Assembly: GCA_015179045.1 (NCBI GenBank)
Contig: WHUZ01000006.1
Location: 1,240,001-1,304,000 of the forward strand
Direction of reading: 5' to 3'
Length of the DNA: 64,000 bases
Source: Kalaharituber pfeilii
Lineage: Eukaryota > Ascomycota > Pezizomycetes > Pezizales > Pezizaceae
In this document: positions 34,615 to 43,944 of the stretch, piece by piece
Layout: each line of letters starts with the position of its first letter
Position numbering within the stretch: the first letter of the stretch is position 1
The notes under the pieces: generated by a model
Told to the model about the DNA's origin: nothing
What the model saw: only the letters and a program-made list of their open reading frames with translations
Database searches by the model: none
Translations under genes and position numbers: made by a program

Positions 34615-36195
34615 CGAAGTTCCCGATTCACCCGTCGTCCGGTTACGCGACTTCACCTGGTGCTTAAGTCATCGAACTATTGGTGTTTATCTTATGCTAA
34701 TTCAAGTATCCAGAATCCCTAAGGGGCAGGTTGTGTTGCTGTACCAACTGGATCGAATGAGCCGCCCCAAGCTGCTCGCTCAGTTTCGAACTGTAAGGAT
34801 CTACTTCTAGTGAACGTCAAAGTTTGTACCAATTTATGTAACTACTAAAAGGTGAATTTAGATCCTGGTCGTTGCCGTTCTAATGACTGAACGCACAGCG
34901 AACGTCTCGATAGTTTTGCAAGGTTTATGTCATAGGGAATAATTCTCATTGCATATTGTTTATTCATGATGAAGCTCGGGGAAGTTGAAGAAGGAATTGA
35001 AAGAATCCAATTCTTTTTCCACCAACTTCTAAGCCCATTGTGCAAGCCAGAGTAGTCTGCACTCCGTTCCATGCCTTCTTCAGGCATTTCTGCAACACCA
35101 AAGCACTTCCCAAGGCCTCTACGCGTCTGCGGTCCTTTCTGATGGTAATCTCTGACCATATTTCACGCTCAAACTCTTTACTATACTCTGAGCACGAAAA
35201 CATTACTATAGGAAAAAAGCAAACTGGCCGCCGGCCGTCAAACAACGGGCTATATATTTGTTTTCTCTAACTTCACACCACACTGTTGATGGCTATGGGG
35301 AGCTAAATTAAACCATAATAAAGGGTCCAGAGCAGGTTTCTATTGCAGCGATCCACGTAGATGCAATTCATTTCTCCATCTCGCCAACAGCCCGCTAGCT
35401 GTCCCTTATCACCCGAAGCTCATTTCCCTCAACGCCTTCCTTTATATTCAATTTATTTTCTTATTTAATTCTGAAACGAGTTGACGAGTGTAGAGTTGTC
35501 GGGATCCGCCTCCAAGGCTGCTTCAAGCTGTAGATGATAACTTGCTTAGCTCCGGCATTAGCACGAGATACCCTTAACGAAGCAAAAAGGCCGTATCTGT
35601 TGCTTGATCCCATCTCCAATTTTTCACTTTTCCTCAGTATGGCTCACGGAAGACGCAAGAGTACCACCTCATTAGAATCCTAGCCTATGTAACTCTTCTG
35701 GGAGCTTAGTGTAAACAATATTTGCGCCAATATATGAAATCAAAGAGTTCTCTTTTGTGTATATGGACAGAAGGAAACGAAACACCAGGAAACTAAGGCT
35801 GGTAGCAAATGAATACAAACCAAATGACCGTGACAAGTTAAAAATAAAATAAAATAAAAACTCAAGCCTGCACAACACCGGTTTTTTCTTTTGCCATAAT
35901 GTTCCCAGAGAGCAGGTCCAGTATGTAAATTGAATCGTCAAATACAGTGTGCTGTAGACTGAATTGAGTTTGTGATCCCGTTTGCGTTTGATGTGGGGTA
36001 AAATGCGAAAGAATGTTGATAGTAAACCTGCTTTCCTCGGATTGTCTGATTCATCCAATAAATTCCAAAGCCGAGATCATGTCTAGTCATGCAGAAGTCG
36101 TGATTATCGTATCCATTCTCATACCCACACAAAACGGAAAAACTCCAACATCCCCAAAACAACCACCCCCACCCCCTATTTCCACTGACACCAGA

Positions 36196-36513
36196 TTACC
36201 TGAGCCTCCTGGCTTCACGCTCAGACTCAAGAAGGCAGAGAATGTCGTCCTGGCGGACAGGGCCCTTGACGTTACGGATAATCGTTCGATCTTGATCGTC
36301 CATGAACCCGACACGAACCTGGGTGACGCCTCCTCGAGAACCTGTGATGGTTAGGGTCGATATAGATTGCTGAGAGGTGATGGATGTACTAACCAGTGCG
36401 TCCGAGGACCTAATAAGTGAATGTTAGCATTTGGAAAGTGAGCGCACTTTTCCCGAAGAACGTACCTTGATGACCTTGACGAGCTTAACAGCAGACTTTC
36501 CAGAGGAATCCAT
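36196..36513 (-). CDS. RPS28: 40S ribosomal protein eS28
   Basis: Small-subunit protein near the mRNA exit channel. Three exons, 36513-36466 (48 nt), 36409-36394 (16 nt) and 36341-36196 (146 nt), give exactly 69 aa, the usual length. Sequence reads [22 protein letters not shown] across the tiny exon, then [35 protein letters not shown] and [10 protein letters not shown] at the end. Introns are 56 bp (GTACGT ... TATTAG) and 52 bp (GTTAGT ... CATCACAG). The 16-nt exon GTCCTCGGACGCACTG encodes most of the invariant VLGRTG motif, so it must be included for a functional product. No other reading gives the conserved motif. Confidence 0.97.
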
Positions 36514-36930
36514 CTTAAATCGACTGTCAACACCAACGGAGTCTAATCAGCAACCACTGCAAAATGCACCTTATCCCATCCTTCCTATCTCTTTCCCACA
36601 ACTACATGTCGCTGTTTATTCCCTATCGACCCCTCCAAACATAATCTTCAGATCATATGCCCCAGATCACCCAGAAACTCGACCCTCACCACACAAAAAC
36701 ATAGTATACATACTTTGTTTTCTTGTTGAAACTCTAGACGTAAGTGATGCTGGATGTGTATTGTCTGCTGAACGTGATCGAAATTGAAGTCGTTGTATCA
36801 AAATGAGTTGTCAAGAAATTAAGCTGTGGGAGTCCAACAAGAAGGAGGGCTTGCCCTAGAAATATGGCAAGTACGGTCTGAATGGCTTACATAAGCTCAT
36901 CGGTACGATCCAGACACAGCTTGTTGCATG
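36514..36930. promoter_or_regulatory. Upstream region of eS28
   Basis: Contains the presumed promoter and leader. A TAG|ACTCC acceptor-like site ~30 bp upstream of the ATG could mark a leader intron. No gene seen. Confidence 0.35.
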
Positions 36931-38457
36931 TACTAGCCGAAAAAATAAGTATCCGGACAGGCGACTAATGCATATTATGCGCTATGCAGTTTTTGGTATA
37001 AACTAGCATATTTTTGTATGGTTGGCTCCTTAGACCAGTCCAAATTTCATGATAGCGTCCAATTTTTATTATGTCAGAAGTATCCGGACAGCTGACCTAA
37101 TGAAATCCGGACAGCTGACTGAATTTGGGTCTTCTCCGCAATTCTGGAGACCCCTATCATACAGCAGCGGAATAAATACAAGAACAAGGTAACATATACA
37201 AGGACGGCAAGCAACAACAGTCTGGGTAAAGACTCAATTATCATACTAAGTCAGATACTAATATTCTTGTAGGTGCTAAAATAGCCCCCCTGGAAAAGAA
37301 CAGCCATTGTTGGCCTACATTGAGGTATTCGCATACCAAATAACCCAAGCAAAGTTTTTATCAATAAGAACAATATCTAGAATAATGAAGATACTAAAAT
37401 CAATTGCACTGACATCATTGAGAGTGGAGTTTTGAGAGCTTCACATATGCATCAGCTACAAATCTTGAAGTTGTAATAAATTGCAGAACAGAGTACTGCA
37501 ACTGGAGGTAGGTCACTACGGGGTGTTTTCACTGCTATTGCAGTGCTCTTCTGTAGCCTGTTCCAGAGGCTGTTCCAGAGGCTGTTCCAGAGGCTGTTCC
37601 AGAGGCTGTTCCAGAGGCTGTTCCAGAGGCTGTTCCAGAGGCTGTTCCAGAGGCTGTTCCAGAGGCTGTTCCAGAGGCTGTTCCAGAGGCTGTTCCAGAG
37701 GCTGTTCCAGAGGCTGTTCCAGAGGCTGTTCCAGAGGCTGTTCCAGAGGCTGTTCCAGAGGCTGTTCCAGAGGCTGTTCCAGAGGCTGTTCCAGAGGCTG
37801 TTCCAGAGGCTGTTCCAGAGGCTGTTCTGAAGGCTATTCTAGATGCTGTTTGAGTAGCTGTTAACATGCTACAAGCAGCTGTTCGAGCAGCTGTTTAAGA
37901 GGGTGTTCCGGAGGCTGTTCAGAGGCTGTTTAGAGGCTGTTTCGGAGGTCGTACCGGAGGTCATACCGGAGGTTGTTCCGGAGGCAACTTTCCAGGCCGT
38001 TTCGGAGGCTGTTTCGGGCGCTGTTTCGGAGGCTGTTTCGGAGGCTGTTTGAGCTCGAACAGCCTCTTAAACAGTATTTCAATGGTCTCTAAAAAAGCCC
38101 TGAAGAGCAGTCTTGAAATCTTAGGATCTATCAGAATAGTAGTCAGACTATCAGAATAGTAAGTTTTGATCATTATAATGCCTGAACCTGCACTTATCGT
38201 AGTTGCCTGCAGTGCCATTTTTATATTTCTAGTACAGAACTTACATCTATTTGCGCTCCCCTCATACGTAGGTATAGGACTGTTGGTACTGCAAGTCCCA
38301 AATTCGTTATGTCAGCTGTCCGGATACTTCTGACATAATAAAATCCACACTGAGTGTCATAGCCAAGCGTACAAAAATATGCCAGTTTATACCGGGTACT
38401 GCATAGCGCATAATATGCATTGATCCCCTGTCCGGATACTTAAATTTTCGGCTAGTA
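36931..38457. mobile_element. Inverted-repeat element A, copy 1 (Tc1/mariner-like ends), with minisatellite
   Basis: About 100-bp terminal inverted repeats: left begins CTAGCCGAAAAAATAAGTAT at 36933, right reverse-complements to CTAGCCGAAAATTTAAGTAT ending at 38455, each bounded by TA as in Tc1/mariner elements. Subterminal copies of TATCCGGACAGCTGAC at 37081 and 37105 and, inverted, at 38311-38326 look like transposase-binding repeats. The interior has no transposase I can recognise. A minus-strand frame at 38218-37961 starts MALQATT and runs into Pro/Lys/Gln repeats that continue into the 12-bp minisatellite. The element is 1.5 kb and looks non-autonomous or decayed. Confidence 0.8.
37556..37829. 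repeat. 12-bp minisatellite, unit TTCCAGAGGCTG, ~22 perfect copies
   Basis: Tandem dodecamer inside element A. All six frames stay open because the unit is four codons: one minus frame reads Leu-Glu-Gln-Pro repeats, others Gly-Thr-Ala-Ser or Cys-Ser-Arg-Gly. From 37830 to 38050 diverged units (GTTTCGGAGGCT, GTACCGGAGGTC) continue, so the perfect block is a recent expansion within an older array. Confidence 0.95.
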
Positions 38458-38527
38458 CTGTAGGGTGGCCTCAGTAACAGACTATGCCACTAGAGCAGGG
38501 TATTGCACTATAGTAGGAACCATGAAA

Positions 38528-38600
38528 CTAGTCCAATTTTCGTGATGGGCGTCCAAAATTATGTAAGAAAGTATTTGGACAGCTCATAGCATAATGAATT
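38528..38600. mobile_element. Relic of element A subterminal sequence
   Basis: GTCCAATTTTCGTG and AAGTATTTGGACAGCTCA correspond, with substitutions, to the subterminal block of element A near 37066-37100. It lies between copies 1 and 2. Confidence 0.55.
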
Positions 38601-38620
38601 TTTGAGACCAACATATGAAG

Positions 38621-40785
38621 TACTAGCCGAAAAAATAAGTATCCGGACAGGGGGTAAATGCATAGTATGCGCTATGCAGTATTTGGCATACTCTAGCATA
38701 TTTTCGTATGCTTGGCTATGACACTCAGTGTGGATAACGTGCCCGAAGTGGTAACGATCTGCCCCCCTGTAACGATCCACTCTCTTGGCACTTCTCGTCA
38801 TATATTCCTCGCTCTACTGCTTATTTTGGATATATTGCAACTATGGAAATTGCATAGCATTATACCAATTTGACATCGCTGAATCAGAATTTGCCATCAT
38901 AATAAGGAAAAAAATCAAAATTCCAATATTTACTACCAAATTCATTATTATTCACCTAATTTGAGTTTTCTTTATATATAGCATAGCTCAATATCCTCGA
39001 AATCAGGAAAATAATATAGAAAACTAGTGATACTCATCTATGTAGTACTAGTCTTTTTATTAAAAGTCAGTAATTGTATATAGAGATGATATAGGATGCA
39101 GTGCATCTTCAAATATATAGAAGTAGTTCATATTCTCATGCTAATCTCTATACCTTAATCTGATCTTTAGTGTCCCTAGACTCCTCAAGTGATTCAGGAA
39201 TACCGGGACTTGAAGTAGTAGTAGTTGAAGTACTAGAGGTGGTAACAGTAACTCCTTCTGAGGTGCCAGGTATGACAGAAGAGACCTGTGGCTCAAATCT
39301 GCTGGAACCTTCTTCTACCCACCCCCCCTTCTAGTATTCAGACCCTCCTATCTCATGAACTAAAGATCTTTCCCAGTCCCAGCCTTGCATGTGAGTTCCT
39401 CCATAGTGTCTTTTTGTAGATTACTCAGCTGTAGCCATCTCTCTCTATTTTCGTTCTTCTTTTGCCTTGCTTTCCCTCTGTCATGAGTCACCCAGTCGGG
39501 TGGCCGATAGAGCGTATATGCAATGCATGCGAAATGCGACAGCAAATATATGGGATGCAGGTGCGTATTGCTAAATGAGCTATGCAGAGGACTAGTAAAC
39601 GTCACTAGTCAAGTGTTTTTTCACTGATCTGGTAGGATGCGGTTCTCTGCGCCCAAGATACTCAAGACGCTATATTTACTCACTTCCTCCTATACCGCCT
39701 TGAGCTGAAGTTAAAGCAATACTGGAAATAGAAGGAAAGAAATGTCAAAAAGGAAACAGTGAAGGTCAGAAAGGAGGAGGAGAAACTTCAGAAGGTGTGA
39801 AAATAGTCTAGGATAAGAAAGAAGCTGCTGATATGCAAAGTAGTTAGTAGCGATGGAGCAAGAAAGTAAGGCAAAAGAGGAACGAAAACAGAGATATGGC
39901 TGCAGCTGAACAAGCTACAAAAAGACACTATGGAGGAACTCACATGCAAGGCTGGGACTGGGAAAGATCTTTAGTTCATGAGATAGGAGGGTCTGAATAC
40001 TAGAAAGGGGGGTGGGTAGAAGAAGGTTCTAGCAGCAGATTTGAGCCACAGGTCTCTTCTGTTATACCTGGCACCTCAGAAGGAGTTACTGTTACCACCC
40101 CTAGTGCTTCAACTACTACTACTTCAAGTCCCGGTATTCCTGAATCACTTGAGGAGTCTAGAAACACTGAAGGTCAGATCAAGGTATAGAGATTAGCTCA
40201 GGAACATAAACTACTTCTATACAATTGAAGGTGCACTGCATCCCACATGATCTGTATATGCAATTGTTGACTTTCAATAAAAAGACCAGCCCTAGGTAGA
40301 TGAGAATTACTAGTTTTCTATATTATTTTTCTGATTTCGAGGATGTTGAGCTATACTATATACAGGGAGGACTCAAATTAGGTGAATAATGATAAATTTA
40401 GTTGTAAGTATTGGAATTTTGATTTTTTCCTCATTATGATAGCAAATTCTGATTCAGCGATGTCAAATTGGTATAATGTTAAGCAATTTCTATAGTTGCA
40501 ATATATTCAAATAAAAGTAGTAGAGTGAGGAATGCATGACGAGGAGTGCCCAGAGAGTGGATCGTTACAGGGGGGGCAGATCGTTACCACATCGGGCACG
40601 CTAGTGTCCAATTTTATTATGTCAGAAGTATCCGGACAGCTGACAACGAATTTGGGACTTGCAACACCAACAGTCCTATACCTACGTATGAGGACAAGGC
40701 AAATAGATGTAGGTCCTTTACTAGGAATATGAAAATGGCACTACAGGCAACTACGAATAAGTACAGGTTCAGGCATTACTATTTT
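38621..40785. mobile_element. Element A, copy 2, interrupted by element B and lacking its right end
   Basis: The left end at 38621 repeats the copy-1 terminus (CTAGCCGAAAAAATAAGTAT), continues to about 38735 and resumes at about 40608 (TTTTATTATGTCAGAAGTAT) after the element B insertion. Positions 40620-40785 are the reverse complement of copy-1 sequence 38165-38340, including the MALQATT codons. Similarity stops near 40785, so the distal terminus is missing or too diverged. Confidence 0.75.
38738..40600. mobile_element. Element B: long foldback element nested in element A copy 2
   Basis: Left arm ~38738-39480 and right arm ~39857-40600 are inverted copies of about 740 bp around a ~375-bp centre. 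Ends read CGTGCCCGAAGTGGTAACGA (left) and, reverse-complemented, CGTGCCCGATGTGGTAACGA (right), followed in both by TCTGCCCCCC and a second GTAACGATCC. Arms differ mainly by transitions and small indels. Each arm contains a degenerate coding stretch (right arm, plus strand: FEPQVSSVIPGTSEGV, Thr/Ser run, GIPESLEES) with internal stops. Long terminal inverted repeats suggest a Mutator-like or foldback element; the flanks AGTGTGGATA and AGTGTCCAAT are only an imperfect candidate target duplication. Confidence 0.75.
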
Positions 40786-41087
40786 ATATCGGGATACGAT
40801 CGTCGACCGGGATATGACGTTCTTGGCACGCCTGCTGGAGTTACTACATTTGGCTATATCTCGCGCAACAGACATGCTAGCAGCTTACAGTAAACAGTTA
40901 TATGTACAGCATAGCTGATACTATAATTCTAGCATATTGTATTAATTCTACCAACAATAGTTCACTTGCTATATCAATATATGCATTAATAATATTAAAT
41001 TACCACCCCCCTCCTCAACCTCCTGCATATTATCTATCAATAGGTCTATATCTATCTTTCCTATAGTAAGAGTTAGTCATTAATGGC

Positions 41088-41539
41088 TATAGTATATGAT
41101 AGCATATGCAATATAGGCTAGAATAACTTACAGCTCTATTCGCGAGGCCTGAAACTAGCTGCTGCAGCTGCTGCATTTGCTGAATTATTTCCTCAAGTGT
41201 CGAAGGAGGGGGTGGTGGTGGTGGCTGAGAGTCAGTAGCTCCAGATAATGCTGTTGACTTTACTACTATCTTATTGTCTGTATCTTTTGCAGCCCTAGTT
41301 CGTCCCCTTTTACCACTCCCTTGCCCTCTAGCCTGCCGTTTTCCTCCTTTCCCACTAGTAGTTGACCCCCCCCCCTTAACTTCTAGTATATTAGTAGTAA
41401 GCCTATCTGTTGGAGTACTTTGGTTCGGACCATCTACAGAAGACTCAGGAGAGTTATTAGAGTCCGAATCAAGGTCAATATGACAATCATTCAGATTTTT
41501 CTGACCCTCCAACTGTCGTAGTCGAGCAATGAGATAATT
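41088..41539 (-). pseudogene. Low-complexity reading frame in repeat-rich DNA, probable transposon-derived fragment
   Basis: Minus frame open from DRNYLIARLRQLEGQKN near 41537 through Ser/Asn-rich, Gly/Lys/Arg-rich and poly-Pro segments to a predicted helix (TLEEIIQQMQQLQQLVSGLA). No ATG precedes it after the upstream stop. A good donor (GCT|GTAAGT near 41130) and acceptor (CTAAC ... TACTATAG near 41061) would splice it to an exon that ends after two codons. No family recognised; the position between inverted-repeat elements suggests a decayed mobile-element ORF, but a lineage-specific gene with a missed first exon is possible. Confidence 0.3.
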
Positions 41540-41697
41540 TCGATCCAGGACTCATCCAAATGATAGTTTTTTCCAACCTTGGCTCAGAGTTTGTAATGGA
41601 GGTGGTAAACGCAGAGAGTTACTGTCTGCCAGGCCAAAAAGACACTTCAGTAGTGATCCTCTGCGTAGCTCATATAGCACTCATTTGTGCGATTGCG

Positions 41698-41928
41698 ATG
41701 CCGCCTACCAGCGCCGGCTCGCATATCACCTGCTGCTTGCGTCGTATATGCGCATTTCGTATGCGCTTGCATTTTTCACATTTTTCGCGCGCTCCACCAG
41801 CTCCATACTACAGTCGCGGTGAACTCATAACAGCCGCCTGCCAGCGTCGGCTCACATATCGCTTGCATTGCATAAGCGCATTTCGTATGCGCGTGCATTT
41901 TTCGTATTTTCGCGCGTTCCACTGGCCG
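41698..41928. repeat. Imperfect ~95-105-bp direct duplication
   Basis: Copy 1 (about 41698-41802) and copy 2 (about 41834-41928) share GCCGCCTACCAGCG/GCCGCCTGCCAGCG, CGGCTCGCATATC, GCGCATTTCGTATGCGC, TGCATTTTTC and CGCGCGTTCCAC-like blocks in the same order. The block GCGCATTTCGTATGCGC is itself a short imperfect palindrome. Confidence 0.75.
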
Positions 41929-43047
41929 CCTACACAACTGCCAGTACTTCAGCAACTGAATTTAACTTTAACTTAGAGTGTTGAGAGCGGTGGTGAACTG
42001 GTTTGGAGGGTATATTCGGACCTGGGGGTATATCTGCAGGCAGGGATTGTGTGCAGCGAGCCGGTTTGAGGGGCATATCTGGGCCCGGGGGTTGCGAGCA
42101 GCGAGCTGAGGGCATATCTAAAATGGTAATTCGGTTTAGGAAGCAAATCTGAGGTTTGACAGCAGCAAACCAGTTCGAGAGTATTGCTATTAGGGGTATC
42201 AATACAGAGCTCGAGGGAGCTGCGGCTCATGTGAGACAGCGGCTGCCATAAATCATGAGACATGTATCCGAGCATCCATTGTATCACCTGTCAGTATTAT
42301 TCGACACGGATAAAATCACAAAAAAATTATTAGAAGAGCAAAAAAATCAAGGAAAAATGGTGGGTTACATAAGTAAACACCAGGGAATCCAAATCCTTTC
42401 TCAGAATTCATATTCGTGCAATTTTGGTTGAGCTGTGAGGGTTTTTGCAGAGGAGTCCGCTTGACTGCATGTCTTATACTCTTAGAGATATCAGCTGGGA
42501 ATGAGTATATCATCTTCAACTGGTAAACTAGGATGGTCTAAAGGTGTAGATAGCCCTATATCAATCTTGTAAGCAGTTGTAGAGTGTATAACAGTATGTT
42601 CAGCCTCGGTACCTTCTATTTATTATAACTAAGTATAAATTGGTACAGCTACAGTTGCTGCAATTGCTCACTTTTAGCCTTGCGAATAGAGCTTGAAGTA
42701 TCCTACCCCCCTATAGCATATGCCACCATATACTATGGCCATTAGTGAGTGACAGCAGCTATAAGAGCATAGATGTTAGTACTATTTAACTGGCAATATA
42801 TAGGAGCGTAAGAGGGAGGGGGGTTAAATTGACCTGTTGACATATTTATTGATATAGCAGGAGCTTGACATTGAATATAGGCAATAGAATATGTAGATAA
42901 TGTTGTCCCGACATCATTGTATCTATATCACTTTATTTGATGTTACTGGCATCTAAGTTGCCAAAGATATTATGAAAATGGTTTCTCATGAGGCATGCCA
43001 AGATGCGCGTCGTTTCTAGGTAGGCGATCGTTTCCCGATATAAAATA

Positions 43048-43162
43048 GTACTGGAGACTACTATCCAATAGGCCAATGAACGAAGGGGCCAAGGCATTAA
43101 AAGCGCCTCAGTTAGTGGTGGTACTTTCTGGTAGCCATTCCCAGTAAGTCAGTGACAACCCC
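43048..43162. mobile_element. Partial copy of miniature element D (right end)
   Basis: From TACTGGAGACTACTATCC to the terminus CAACCCC followed by TA, it matches the right ~115 bp of the element at 63021-63604, including GAACGAAGGGGCCAAGGC and TTTCTGGTAGCCATTCCCAG. No left terminus is found within the preceding kilobase. Confidence 0.75.
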
Positions 43163-43173
43163 TAGTATAGTGC

Positions 43174-43480
43174 TTCACTGGTTGTTTCAAAAGTTATTGG
43201 GACACCTGACTAATGCATAACATGCGGTATGCAGTATCTAGTATGCACTAGTATACTTCTGGATAGGCTAGCGAGAGTAGCAGTCCAATCCACCTGTACA
43301 GCTGCCCTCACGGCTGCTTGCTCGACCTCTCAACCTGCTCTTTTGGATTCATTTCGGTAAGCATTTTCACAACTTTTATACCTGTGCTGACAGCCATTTC
43401 AACAGCCATTTCAGCAATCTTTTTGATGGTCATTTCGACAGCCATTACAGGTGTCCCAATACTTTTGAAACGACCTAGTA
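43174..43480. mobile_element. Element C, ~307-bp miniature inverted-repeat element related to A
   Basis: Termini share GTTTCAAAAGT(T)ATTGGGACACC, left at 43183 and inverted at right ending near 43480 (…GACCTAGTA). Next to the left end lies GACTAATGCATAACATGCGG (43208-43227), nearly identical to GACTAATGCATATTATGCGC of element A (36963-36982), followed in both by a TATGCAGT block. The interior, on the minus strand, carries dodecamer repeats GAAATGGCTGTT, comparable in length and GGCTGTT core to the element A minisatellite. No coding capacity. Confidence 0.75.
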
Positions 43481-43944
43481 CTTCTGGCTTGTAGCTCCGA
43501 ACTCAAGCCACAGATCCGCCAAGACGCTATGCATAGTTATCCTTATCTGCAAACCATAACTAGCCGATAGCAATAATGCTATATCGGACAGCACACCGAA
43601 TTATACTGGGGAATTAACATTAGTCTGTTAACATGGATCTCAAATAGGAACGAGGATAACTTATTGGCGACAGAACTTATCTCACACAAGCAGGCGCACT
43701 CGCAATGATCATTATGATATCTGTGTAATACTAGTATACATGTGGTAATGCTTTCAAAGAACGTGTTAAAACAACAAAAAAACAATAGAGCCCCATGTAA
43801 TCCTCAAGTGGCATTAAAAAGAACTTATGTACCCAATGGGAAAGACAAACCACTCAACAATGGTTTCAAACATTAACAGAACTCCCAAACCGAATCGAAT
43901 GTCGTTAGTCATAAAAACGTAAGATATTAAATCATCATTTTCGA

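Larger units (their letters stand above)
31115..36195. other. Gene-poor convergent region, 5.1 kb
   Basis: Separates the cyclin (plus) and eS28 (minus) 3' ends. 31.1-32.1 kb is T-rich (3' region of the cyclin gene). Landmarks are G18 at 33152-33169, A19 at 34053-34071, and a CTACA pentamer tract at 34585-34614. I found no domain-bearing frame, tRNA or inverted repeat; the 130-codon plus frame at 32260-32652 and others have no support. Confidence 0.5.
40786..43047. other. Repeat-rich, gene-poor stretch
   Basis: Apart from the low-complexity frame at 41.1-41.5 kb and the duplicated segment at 41.7-41.93 kb, no gene is supportable. 42.0-42.2 kb holds loosely repeated GAGGGCATATCT-type blocks suggestive of decayed element ends. 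Confidence 0.45.

Noticed and set aside
37481..37867. CRISPR-like or repeat-protein reading of the 12-bp array
   Set aside because: Head-to-tail repeats without spacers in a eukaryotic genome; a minisatellite. All frames open because the unit is 12 bp.
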